Source: an uncultured Clostridium sp. (lineage in GTDB: Bacteria; Bacillota; Clostridia; Lachnospirales; Lachnospiraceae). From it: a stretch of 64,000 nucleotides of DNA. The position numbers and the translations under genes are program-made. The notes under the pieces are model-generated. The model was not told the origin of the DNA, made no database searches, and worked only from the letters and a program-made list of their open reading frames with translations. The stretch spans positions 1-64,000 of the forward strand of contig URNT01000017.1 of NCBI GenBank assembly GCA_900549235.1, given 5' to 3'. Of the stretch, positions 1 through 8,097 are shown one piece after another (positions within the stretch are counted from its first letter, which is position 1; every line of letters begins with the position of its first letter).

Positions 1-22
1 TGCTGACCTGTTTGCTGAATTT

Positions 23-51
23 ATTATAGCAGGGCGGGAGGGAGAATGCAA
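23..51 (-). promoter_or_regulatory. Sigma-A promoter reading out of the left edge
   Basis: On the minus strand TTGCAT (46-51) and a perfect TATAAT (23-28) are separated by 17 bases. It would drive a gene that starts just left of the window, so the gene itself cannot be seen. Confidence 0.55.
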
Positions 52-193
52 GGGGGAATAGAGAGGCTGCTTTCTATAAATAGGTTGTTTTCTGCTTTCG
101 AGATTTATGATGAATTTCTAAAATAATTTTGTTATATTGAAGGGGATTTTTTCGTATAAAAAATGGAAGAGAGATACATAGAGATGGAAGAGT

Positions 194-247
194 ATGAGAA
201 CCGAGGCCATATTAGCAAAAAAATTAGAGGAACGTGATAAAAAGTGA
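194..247 (+). CDS. 17-aa ORF translationally coupled to the next gene
   Basis: A short reading frame (MRTEAILAKKLEERDKK) ends in a TGA that overlaps the GTG start at 244 (GTGA). This is the layout of translationally coupled genes. The peptide is basic and may be the C-terminal tail or a remnant of an upstream sigma-factor-like gene, or a spurious ORF. No clear SD is seen. Low confidence. Confidence 0.25.
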   Translation: MRTEAILAKKLEERDKK

Positions 248-492
248 GTGAAAATATTAAAAAGAAAAAAAGCGATTATTTATTGGAGCTGGCGTTGGAA
301 GAACAACTGAAATTTGATGAGGAAATGCTGAAATATGAGAAAATGGAAAAGGAAGCGCCTGATCATGTATTTTCAAAAGAGCATAATGAGAAGATGCAGA
401 AAATATTTAAAATGGCGGACAAGGGTGAGAACATATTCTGGCTTCGTAAAAGACGTCGCTAGATTACCGCAGGGATTGCATTATTCATCTAA
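244..492 (+). pseudogene. Decayed anti-sigma / DUF4367-like N-terminal fragment
   Basis: From GTG 244 the frame encodes 72 charged residues ending in WLRKRRR followed by TAG at 460. Reading through the stop gives ITAGIALFI and a second stop at 490, which looks like the beginning of a membrane helix. A charged cytoplasmic N-terminus, a basic anchor and then a TM helix is the design of small transmembrane anti-sigma-like proteins of Clostridia (DUF4367 type), whose N-terminus often carries a motif like FSKEHNEKMQK, as here. The extracellular domain is absent. I read it as a nonsense-truncated remnant; the family assignment is tentative. A functional 72-aa soluble protein is the alternative. Confidence 0.4.
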
Positions 493-538
493 AGTAGCAC
501 CCGCTCTTCCTGCCTCAGCAATCTTAAGGAAATCTTTA

Positions 539-567
539 TTGACACCCCACCGGAAAATGTTTAAAGT
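539..567 (+). promoter_or_regulatory. Promoter of the cell-wall-binding protein gene
   Basis: TTGACA (539-544) is followed after 17 bases by TAAAGT (562-567). About 48 bases here (529-578) are repeated with roughly 85% identity at 10321-10370, see the remnant there. Confidence 0.5.
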
Positions 568-579
568 AACAGTAAGAAT

Positions 580-598
580 CCGGCAGAGAGACTGCCGG
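580..598 (+). promoter_or_regulatory. 5' UTR hairpin
   Basis: CCGGCAG and CTGCCGG form a perfect 7-bp stem with a 5-base loop just downstream of the expected transcription start and upstream of the SD (AGGAGGGG). It may protect the mRNA 5' end; function is inferred. Confidence 0.4.
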
Positions 599-618
599 CA
601 ATCAGGAGGGGAAACCAT

Positions 619-1590
619 ATGCATAATATAAGAAAAACCTGCATGGCAGCGGCTGCCATCGGCCTTCTCGCGGCCCTTATGGCGGTTCCGGCTTATGGAG
701 CCAGCCGGAAGAAGATTACGTCTATCTCGCTGGAGATCAAGGCAGACATTCAGCCGGATACGGATTACGGCCAGGAAACCATTGAGATCGAATCCAGCAG
801 CAGCCGTTACAATGTAGACGGATATGAGGTAATGAACGAAGGCTTTGGCTGGACGGAGGATACAGTGCCGGAAATCCGGATCACTCTCACAGCCAACGAC
901 GATTATTATTTTACCTCCCTGCCAAAGGAAAAGATCACCTTAAAGGGCGGGGCTACCTTTAAAAAGGCCACCAGACAGGATTCCAGTTCTACCCTCCTTC
1001 TGGATGTAGAGCTCTCTTCCCTTCAGAATGTGATGCGGCCCATAGAGAATCTGACCCTGTCAGAGGAGGGTGTGGCAAGCTGGGACGCAGTGAGTACAGC
1101 CGCAAGCTACGAGGTAAAGATTTACCGGGACGGAAAGGCCGTAGGAGCTACCATGACCACAGAGGAACCGGTGCTGAACTGCCGGGAGCGTATGACCAAG
1201 GGCGACGTAAGCTACACCGCAAGAGTCCGCTCTGTCAGCAAGTTTGATTCAGAAAACAAGGGAGAGTGGGCAGATTCTCCTTCTGTTTACATCAGCCAGG
1301 ACAAGGCCATCCAGTTCAGAGAGAACCCGGATATGGAGCTTGGAGGCTGGAAGCAGTCAGAGGACGGCAGATGGTGGTACAGCAACCTTGACGGCACTTA
1401 CCCAGCCGGAGGCTGGCAGGAGATCAAGGGCAAGTGGTATTTCTTTGACGAGGAGGGCTATATGAAAACAGGCTGGATCCAGTGGGAAGGCAAAGAATAT
1501 TACTGCTCAGAAAACGGAGATATGCTTACCGACTGTCTGACACCGGATTCCTATCTGGTAGGGGCAGATGGGGCGAAGATTGCACAGTAA
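619..1590 (+). CDS. Secreted cell-wall-binding-repeat protein
   Basis: A 323-aa exported protein. Residues 1-27 form a signal peptide (basic N-end, Ala/Leu core, AYGA cleavage region). Residues about 30-135 are an unrecognised beta-rich domain; residues about 140-225 look like a fibronectin-type fold (ASYEVKIYRDGK); residues about 245-310 carry aromatic/Gly cell-wall-binding repeats (GGWKQSEDGRWWYSN, GKWYFFDEEGYMKTGW, GKEYYCSENGDM) of the choline-binding-like PF01473 type. It probably sits on the cell surface through these repeats; no catalytic domain is visible. SD AGGAGGGG lies 9 bases upstream. Its last 101 coding bases plus 5 bases recur at 10383-10488, where they are followed by a terminator that this copy lacks. 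Confidence 0.8.
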   Translation: MHNIRKTCMAAAAIGLLAALMAVPAYGASRKKITSISLEIKADIQPDTDYGQETIEIESSSSRYNVDGYEVMNEGFGWTEDTVPEIRITLTANDDYYFTSLPKEKITLKGGATFKKATRQDSSSTLLLDVELSSLQNVMRPIENLTLSEEGVASWDAVSTAASYEVKIYRDGKAVGATMTTEEPVLNCRERMTKGDVSYTARVRSVSKFDSENKGEWADSPSVYISQDKAIQFRENPDMELGGWKQSEDGRWWYSNLDGTYPAGGWQEIKGKWYFFDEEGYMKTGWIQWEGKEYYCSENGDMLTDCLTPDSYLVGADGAKIAQ

Positions 1591-1595
1591 GAGAT
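1490..1595 (+). repeat. 106-bp direct repeat, left copy
   Basis: Runs from GCAAAGAATATT within the wall-binding gene to GAGAT just after its stop codon. The right copy at 10383-10488 differs by one base (C/T in the Tyr-Leu-Val-Gly coding stretch). The two copies bracket the alpha-galactoside locus. Confidence 0.9.
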
Positions 1596-1668
1596 CGAAA
1601 AAAGTTTTCTTAGAGCGAGTCAAACATAAACATGGCAGAAAAAGGAAGGAGCATTTGGTTCCATGTTT

Positions 1669-3078
1669 TTACCTTTCTGTATGTGCCAGTAAGGCGTTTT
1701 TTAGGTACTCTGATGGTAGCATTCCTGTATTTTTAAGAAATACTTTTGTAAAATATCTGGTACTAAAGTAACCTACTTGCCCAGCTGTTTCTCTTACACT
1801 AGAGATACGACCGCTGTCCATTAGATCTCTGGCTTTTCGGATTCTCACATCGGTGAGATGATCTGTAAAGTTTTTTCCTGTTTTCATCTTATAAATCTTA
1901 CTAAGATAATTTGGGGAAATATTAAGCTTGTCAGCAATGATGCTGATACCAATCTGTTCCATATAGTGTTGTTCTATATACAAGTCGATACGGTCTGCCA
2001 GATCCATGGATTGGTGGCTGGAGGACATAGATTTTAAAAAGCCTATAAGCTGAGCCGGAGTATGAACAGAGACGGAAACACCGGCTTCAATGGACAGAAT
2101 CTGATTTAAGGAGGGGCTGTCCGGAAGGAAGGGAGAGCTTGAAAGGAACTGCTCAAGGTTTGAAAGCTCTTTTTGAAACCGGATCAAATCCCCTCCTCTA
2201 TGGGCTAAGAGAAGCTTTTCAAGGAGAGTTGAAAAAGGGAGGAAGGCGGCAGATTGCTTCCGGTCTGAGTCTGTGAGAATGGAACCAAAGCCTCGACAGA
2301 ATCGAAGGCTTTCTTCTTTTTGAACATCTTCAAGTCGAGGCAGAAGATCTGCTAGATCTTCAGAATAAAGATAAAAACCGGTGGCACGCAGGTGCCGTCC
2401 TTCATGAAAAGAATCGAGCACAGTGCGAAAGCTTGGTGCTGGGATGGCGGTGCTGGTAAGAAAGCAGATTTCTCCTGTAGGCATAAAGGTCATGGCAGAA
2501 GGGGTCTGGTTTCCACAGCTTTCTTTCAGCGCTTGATGAAGCTGATCGAGATCCTGCTTAAAGGTTTCTCTTCTGTATCCGTCAAAATAAAAGAGGATAC
2601 AGGTGTAGGGTGGAAGTACATACTTGGGCTTTTGCAAAAAGCCGATGGTGGTATATAGATCCAGAAGCTTTGCGTATTCTAGTTCATAATCTCGCTCCAT
2701 TATCTCGTTTTGCCGCTGGTGTAGAGAAAGGGCCTTTTCCATTGTGATCCTGACCTCTTCTAGACTGGCAGGTTTCAGTAGATAATCAAGAGCACCGAGT
2801 TTTAGGGCTTCTCTGGCATATTCAAATTCCGCATAACCTGTAAGCATAATTACAGGAATTTGCATATCCTGAAACTGGGAGTATGCCTGGAGTCCGGTCA
2901 GTCTAGGCATATGTATATCTAGGAAGATCAAATCTGGTTTGGCTTTTTCTACATATTCAAGAAGCATTTCACCATCTGAAACCTCATCAAAGTTATGCTG
3001 CTCTGGATAGAGCTCTTCAATCATGCTTTTTAATCCAAGACGTGTCAGGCGTTCATCATCTGCTAAAAGAATATTCAT
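1669..3078 (-). CDS. YesN-type response regulator, AraC-family output
   Basis: A 469-aa two-component response regulator. The N-terminal receiver has acidic residues D7/D8, phospho-acceptor D54 (FLDIHMPRLTG) and K102 (YLLKPAS). A middle region of about 230 residues is unassigned, as is usual for YesN proteins. The last ~100 residues form a double helix-turn-helix AraC DNA-binding domain (ISIIADKLNISPNYLSKIYK; TAGQVGYFSTRYFTKVF). Its start is one base past the stop of the upstream sensor kinase (3080), so the two are co-expressed on the minus strand. Divergent to the sugar ABC genes, it most likely activates them in response to an extracellular sugar signal. The 3' end lies about 75 bases from the left 106-bp repeat. 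Confidence 0.88.
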   Translation of the reverse strand: MNILLADDERLTRLGLKSMIEELYPEQHNFDEVSDGEMLLEYVEKAKPDLIFLDIHMPRLTGLQAYSQFQDMQIPVIMLTGYAEFEYAREALKLGALDYLLKPASLEEVRITMEKALSLHQRQNEIMERDYELEYAKLLDLYTTIGFLQKPKYVLPPYTCILFYFDGYRRETFKQDLDQLHQALKESCGNQTPSAMTFMPTGEICFLTSTAIPAPSFRTVLDSFHEGRHLRATGFYLYSEDLADLLPRLEDVQKEESLRFCRGFGSILTDSDRKQSAAFLPFSTLLEKLLLAHRGGDLIRFQKELSNLEQFLSSSPFLPDSPSLNQILSIEAGVSVSVHTPAQLIGFLKSMSSSHQSMDLADRIDLYIEQHYMEQIGISIIADKLNISPNYLSKIYKMKTGKNFTDHLTDVRIRKARDLMDSGRISSVRETAGQVGYFSTRYFTKVFLKNTGMLPSEYLKNALLAHTER

Positions 3079-3079
3079 A

Positions 3080-4843
3080 TTATAAATTCCCTTCTAATGG
3101 TATTTTAATGGTCATAGAGGTTATACCATCCTTCAGACCAATGGAAAAATCTGCTTTTGGATGGAAAATTCGTATTCGGTTTTCTACATTGGGTATTCCT
3201 ACTTTACCGGGCCCGTAGATCTGTTCTGGTTGGATGGGTAGCCCATTATTTTTCTCTTCTAAAATGAGGCAGTCATTCTGAATAAAAGCCTGAATCCAGA
3301 TTGTAATGGAGATACCTTCCATATCCATCCCGTGCTTGATGGCATTTTCCACTAATGGCTGGATCAAAAGACGTGGGATTTTGCATCTGGCGGCATCTTT
3401 TTCCAGAGAGCTGTGGAAAGTAAGCCGTTCATCATAGCGCATTCTTAAAAGAAGGCAATATTGTGTGCAGAAGTCAAATTCTTCCTGCACTGTAGTTAGT
3501 TTTCCATTACTGCAGGTGTAACGGAAAATACGGGTCAGCTGGAGAATACTGTCTTCCAGTTCTTGCTTCATTCCCAGACGATTCATGGAAACAAAGCAAT
3601 TTAAGGTATTGTACAGAAAATGAGGATTGATCTGATTTTGCAAAGCTCTGTATTCAGCCTCTTGTCGGCTGATTTCGTATTTAAAAGAGCGGTCTATGTA
3701 AAGCTGGAGCTTGTGTACCATTTCATCTAGGTGCTCTGCAATCAGAGAAAATTCCTCTGTGCGAAAGGCATTTTTTGGAAAAAGACCTGCATCTGGTGCC
3801 GAGATGTCAAATTCTCCCCTGGCTATCTGTTCCATTGTTTTTAGAATGGAATGAAGGGAATGGGAAGTCTGTCTGGAATAGGAGTGGAAAATAAAATAAG
3901 CGGCCAGGATGGATCCCAGACTAAGAGTTCCGGCCAGGCACCATATAATGGAAACTTCTCTTGCCATATCCTTTCGGGAAGATACGAATATAAGCTGCCA
4001 AGGCATACCGGTTACATCGCTTTTGTATAGGTCATAAGTATCACGATCTGTTTTAATGCTACTGCTAATTTGTCCTAGATGGTTGATTAGATCAGCTTCT
4101 ATCTGTCCTACTTGATACACAGGTTGTCCATTCTGATTAATAATTACAAAGCCCGAATGAGGGCTTAATTCTACATTTTTAAAAATATCTTTGATAATCT
4201 GATCCGATGCATCGATTCGGATAACCCCAAGCTTTCGTTTTGTAAATACGTTTCGGACAGTGTGAACTGCAGATATGATTTCTGCTTGATCTGACTCTAG
4301 GTAGGCGGGAGTTGGAGAAGCAAAAAAATCATAAGATTCGGGGGAGTTCAGTATATCTTGATACCATTTCTCATTCTTGTAGGAATAGTTGGTAATGTCC
4401 GTCAGATCGGAGGTTTTGCTAGTTGAAACAAGGATAGGATCGGCCTGGGGAGACGGCATAAAGGATACGGCCATAATGTCCTCTCTGGCAGTGATCAGAA
4501 TACGCTGGATGGAAGTTATATAATTCTGACGCAGTTTTTCGATAACATAATCTGAGGAACCGGCTTCTGTATAACGCCCATTGTCAATGGCTGTGTAAAA
4601 ATTAAGAATGTCATCATAAACATAAGGTGCCATGGCAAGGCGCTTTAGGTCTGAGGCGTATGTACTTAGGTTGGTAGAAATTGAATACAGTGCGGTAGAA
4701 AAATATATATTATTTTCTTTATATAATCGGTCCTGAAAATACCAGGCCAGAGCAGAGGATAGAATGATAATGGGAAGAATCGTGCTTATGATGAATAGCG
4801 CCCGGAGGCGTTTGTGAAAACTCTTTCGTTTATCCCTTCGCAT
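3080..4843 (-). CDS. YesM-type membrane sensor histidine kinase
   Basis: Partner kinase of the response regulator, 587 aa from the chosen start. I start at 4843 (MRRDKRKSF) because a good SD (AAAGGAGA) precedes it; an in-frame ATG at 4903 adds 20 residues without an SD. A TM helix at about residues 15-37, a large extracellular sensor region, a second TM helix at about 295-315, then a HAMP linker. The kinase core has the H-box QINPHFLYNTLN, an N-box LVENAIKHGM and G-box GIPNVENRIRIF, typical of the His_kinase/HATPase_c LytS-YesM class. It probably senses an alpha-galactoside directly or through the binding protein encoded divergently. Confidence 0.88.
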   Translation of the reverse strand: MRRDKRKSFHKRLRALFIISTILPIIILSSALAWYFQDRLYKENNIYFSTALYSISTNLSTYASDLKRLAMAPYVYDDILNFYTAIDNGRYTEAGSSDYVIEKLRQNYITSIQRILITAREDIMAVSFMPSPQADPILVSTSKTSDLTDITNYSYKNEKWYQDILNSPESYDFFASPTPAYLESDQAEIISAVHTVRNVFTKRKLGVIRIDASDQIIKDIFKNVELSPHSGFVIINQNGQPVYQVGQIEADLINHLGQISSSIKTDRDTYDLYKSDVTGMPWQLIFVSSRKDMAREVSIIWCLAGTLSLGSILAAYFIFHSYSRQTSHSLHSILKTMEQIARGEFDISAPDAGLFPKNAFRTEEFSLIAEHLDEMVHKLQLYIDRSFKYEISRQEAEYRALQNQINPHFLYNTLNCFVSMNRLGMKQELEDSILQLTRIFRYTCSNGKLTTVQEEFDFCTQYCLLLRMRYDERLTFHSSLEKDAARCKIPRLLIQPLVENAIKHGMDMEGISITIWIQAFIQNDCLILEEKNNGLPIQPEQIYGPGKVGIPNVENRIRIFHPKADFSIGLKDGITSMTIKIPLEGNL

Positions 4844-4955
4844 ATAAATCTCCTTTCTCAGAACATCTTGGTTTATTGTACACACAAAAAGGGAAAACTG
4901 CAATCAGAATTGTGCATTGTGTAGAAATGAGCGCCTGAGTGTAGATTTGGATCCC

Positions 4956-4984
4956 TTAAGAAAAAGTAAAAACTATGGTAGACT
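4956..4984 (+). promoter_or_regulatory. Putative promoter of the sugar ABC operon
   Basis: TTAAGA and TAGACT are 17 bases apart upstream of the binding-protein gene. Both hexamers are poor, as expected for a promoter needing an activator such as the divergent YesN protein. Nothing else convincing lies in this 150-bp divergent region. Confidence 0.35.
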
Positions 4985-5055
4985 GAAATCACAGGAAAGC
5001 CGGCTTTAAATGAAACATAATGCGAAATTAATACAGGAGAGAGGGGAATATCTTT

Positions 5056-6375
5056 ATGAAAAAGATAGTTTTAACAGTTCTGGCAGGATTAATGACAGCA
5101 AATATGATTGGATGTTCCAAAGCGCCAGAGGAACCTAAGGAAACACCAGCAGCGACAATAGGTCAGGAAAATGAGGGAGAAGCAAAAGGGGCTGATGATA
5201 CTGGAGTAACCATTGAGTTTTTGTACAATCTGAATGGAGAGGCAATCAGCGACGCAGTTCAGGAAGTATGTAAAAAATTTACAACTGAAACAGGAATTGG
5301 AGTAGAAGCAGTTATGCCGGGAAGTAATTTTTCCGATATTATGAAAACAAGAATGGCCTCAAATCAGCTTCCTGATGTATGGACCACCCATGGATGGGCT
5401 GTGGCCAGATATGCAGAATACCTGACGCCTTTAAATGACTTTACCTTTGCGGATCATATTTCACCCAGTATAAAGGAACAGATCACAGATGAGGAGGGGA
5501 ATCTTTATACTCTTCCGATCGATATGGATCTAACAGGTATTATTTATAATGCCAATGTGCTTCAGGAAGCGGGAGTAAATGTAGATGAGATTATGACCTG
5601 GGCCGATTTTGAAGAGGCTTGTGAGAAAATCCGAACAATTGGAAAAACACCAGTTCAGTTAGGGGGGAAGGACAATTATACGATTGGAAATATGATGGAC
5701 TTCGTAGCCCCTACTTTGATTACCAATGAAAATGAGGAAAATCAGCAGGCTCTGTTAGATGGAAGCTTTGACTGGAGTCAATGGAATATGGTAACAGAGA
5801 AGGTAGATTCTTGGAGGCAGAAAGGATACTTTAACACAGACGCAGTAACGGCAGATTATATGACTGGAATCAAGGCACTGGGGGCGGAAAAAGCAGCTTT
5901 TATGTTTACAGCAGCAAGTGGTATTACTGAAACCTATGTGCAGAACCCCAATACGGAAATGGGCTTTATGCCTCTTCCAGCAAAAGAAGAAGGATTTAAG
6001 AGATCTCTTATGACTGGAGAACATTTTGCTGTGGGAATGTCAAAAACAACGGAGCATCCAGAAGAGGTACGAGCATTTATGGAGTTTCTTGCGAGGGAGG
6101 ATGTTAGCTCCTATCTGGCAACAAAATGTGGTATGCCTTCCGGACTTGATAATGTAGAAAGTGATACAGGACGTTTGGCACCCTATTATGATAAATATTC
6201 TTCAGACAGCAGTATTTTAAACATTCCCTATTTTGATAGGAAATATCTCCCAAGCGGTATGTGGAATGATCTGTGTGTAACAGGTGCATCCCTTCTTTCA
6301 GGTCAGCCGGATGCTTTAACCGTTTCCGTAGATCAGATGAAGTCAAGCTATGAGGAAAAGAAAGCGCAGGAGTAA
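5056..6375 (+). CDS. ABC sugar substrate-binding lipoprotein (family 1)
   Basis: A 439-aa extracellular solute-binding lipoprotein. The signal peptide ends at a lipobox-like MIGC, lipid Cys at residue 20, followed by an acidic linker to about residue 50 and a MalE/MsmE-like bilobed fold (LYTLPIDMDLTGIIYNANVL is a typical stretch, as is AAFMFTAASGITETY). It should capture an oligosaccharide outside the membrane and hand it to the two permeases encoded directly downstream (6-base gap). The linked GH36 enzyme indicates raffinose- or melibiose-type alpha-galactosides; the exact ligand cannot be read. SD AGGAGAGAGG upstream. Confidence 0.88.
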   Translation: MKKIVLTVLAGLMTANMIGCSKAPEEPKETPAATIGQENEGEAKGADDTGVTIEFLYNLNGEAISDAVQEVCKKFTTETGIGVEAVMPGSNFSDIMKTRMASNQLPDVWTTHGWAVARYAEYLTPLNDFTFADHISPSIKEQITDEEGNLYTLPIDMDLTGIIYNANVLQEAGVNVDEIMTWADFEEACEKIRTIGKTPVQLGGKDNYTIGNMMDFVAPTLITNENEENQQALLDGSFDWSQWNMVTEKVDSWRQKGYFNTDAVTADYMTGIKALGAEKAAFMFTAASGITETYVQNPNTEMGFMPLPAKEEGFKRSLMTGEHFAVGMSKTTEHPEEVRAFMEFLAREDVSSYLATKCGMPSGLDNVESDTGRLAPYYDKYSSDSSILNIPYFDRKYLPSGMWNDLCVTGASLLSGQPDALTVSVDQMKSSYEEKKAQE

Positions 6376-6381
6376 AATCAT

Positions 6382-7257
6382 ATGAAGGTTCGCAGGAATG
6401 GAATGATCAATCTTTTTTATGTACCAGCAATCCTGCTGTTTCTTGTATTTGTGATCTATCCCTTTATCCAGGGAATTCGTCTTTCCTTTACAAACTGGAA
6501 TGGCTATTCACAGACCATGAAATATGTAGGATTAAGAAATTATATTCGGCTTTTTCAGGATGCAAATGTTAGGACTGCTCTGGTCAATACGCTGATTTAT
6601 GGAATTATGAGTACATTGATACAAAATGTATTGGGATTGGCCTACGCTATGTTTCTGAATCTCCAATTTAAAGGCCGGTCCTTGGTACGTACTATTATTT
6701 ATATGCCGGTTATGATTGCACCGCTGATTATGGGTTATATTATGTATTTTTTCTTTCAGTATGATGGGGGAGCGATCAATGACATTCTTATAGCTTTGGG
6801 CATGGCTCCAGTGGATCTGCTGGCAGATTCAAATGCAGCGATTATCATAATCGTACTGGTAAATTCTTTACAGTTTGTAGGAGTTGCCATGGTTATCTAC
6901 TTGGCAGGTCTTCAAAATGTTCCGGGGATGTATTATGAGGCTGCAATGTTAGATGGGGCGAGCTTTTGGGACAGGTTCCGTCATATTACTCTTCCGCTTT
7001 TGATGCCAGCTATTTCATCTTCTACCATTTTAAACCTTATTGGAGGCCTGAAACTTTTTGATCTGATTATGGCTCTTACCAGTGGAGGACCAGGTTTTAC
7101 AACTCATTCACTTTCTACCCTGGTAACAAATCAATATTTTTCTGCTCAGTCAGCAGGCTATGCCTCCGCTATAGGTATTGGTTCCTTCTTGTTGATTATG
7201 GTGATCAGTAATATTGTTATGACGTATTTTGACAAAAAGGAGGTAGACGTATCGTGA
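6382..7257 (+). CDS. Sugar ABC transporter permease (MalF type)
   Basis: 291 aa with six predicted membrane helices starting at about residue 10. The cytoplasmic EAA loop (YEAAMLDGASFWDRFRHITLPLL region, near residue 185) contacts the ATPase. Family CUT1, partner of the next gene, which starts inside its stop codon. No ATPase gene is present in the locus, so the complex probably borrows a shared MsmK/UgpC-like ATPase encoded elsewhere, as is common for CUT1 systems of Firmicutes. Confidence 0.88.
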   Translation: MKVRRNGMINLFYVPAILLFLVFVIYPFIQGIRLSFTNWNGYSQTMKYVGLRNYIRLFQDANVRTALVNTLIYGIMSTLIQNVLGLAYAMFLNLQFKGRSLVRTIIYMPVMIAPLIMGYIMYFFFQYDGGAINDILIALGMAPVDLLADSNAAIIIIVLVNSLQFVGVAMVIYLAGLQNVPGMYYEAAMLDGASFWDRFRHITLPLLMPAISSSTILNLIGGLKLFDLIMALTSGGPGFTTHSLSTLVTNQYFSAQSAGYASAIGIGSFLLIMVISNIVMTYFDKKEVDVS

Positions 7258-8069
7258 AAAAGGTGTCCAATTGGTGGAAATATATCCTTGCCATGATCAT
7301 TATAGGCATCCATTTTGTCCCTATTTATATGGTACTGGCCATTGCCTTTAAATCACCTTATGATCACTCGTCCCGTTGGGCTTTTCCAGGGTATATATAC
7401 TTGAAAAATATATATACAGCTCTGGAGCGGGGAGGAATGCTTTTGGCTCTTAAAAATACGGTGATTATCAGTGGAATCGCCATTCTGTTTATTGTAGTTA
7501 TAGGGGCCATGGCAGCTTATCCTTTGGCAAGGAATAGGAGTAGGATGAACAATTTGGTAAAGGGCTTTATTATGGGAGTTATGATGATCCCTCCTCTCAG
7601 TATTCTGGTTCCTCTATATTCCTTTATGGCAAAAATTCAGGGAATTAATGCTTACTGGGGAATGATAGTAACCCTTTTGACGTTCCAACTTCCTACTAGT
7701 ATTTTTCTTTTTTCAAGTTTTATAAGCAGTATTCCGATAGCATTAGAAGAAGCAGCAGCTATTGACGGTTGTGGGCCTTTTCAGACATTTTTCAGGATCA
7801 TTATGCCTCAACTGAAGCCGGTCACCGCTTCTGTGGTGATTATTACAGGAGTAAATTGTTGGAACAATTATCAATTTGCCTTATATCTTCTTCAGGCGCC
7901 TAGGATCAAAACGATCACTTTGGCGATTGCAAGCTTTTTTTCGGCAGATTCAGCAAATGTAAATGGTGCTGCTGCGGCGGCTTTTCTTGGGATTTTGCCG
8001 GTGATTCTGGTGTTCTTGTTCCTACAGAAATATTTCATACAGGGAATGGTGGACAGTGCAGTAAAATAA
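7254..8069 (+). CDS. Sugar ABC transporter permease (MalG type)
   Basis: 271 aa, six predicted TM helices, with the EAA loop LEEAAAIDGCGPFQTFFRIIMPQL around residue 165. GTG start overlaps the previous stop (GTGA), so translation of the two permeases is coupled. It completes the CUT1 membrane channel. Downstream 28 bases lead to the alpha-galactosidase gene. Confidence 0.88.
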   Translation: MKKVSNWWKYILAMIIIGIHFVPIYMVLAIAFKSPYDHSSRWAFPGYIYLKNIYTALERGGMLLALKNTVIISGIAILFIVVIGAMAAYPLARNRSRMNNLVKGFIMGVMMIPPLSILVPLYSFMAKIQGINAYWGMIVTLLTFQLPTSIFLFSSFISSIPIALEEAAAIDGCGPFQTFFRIIMPQLKPVTASVVIITGVNCWNNYQFALYLLQAPRIKTITLAIASFFSADSANVNGAAAAAFLGILPVILVFLFLQKYFIQGMVDSAVK

Positions 8070-8097
8070 GGTATTTCTAAGAAGGATAGAGGTTTTT

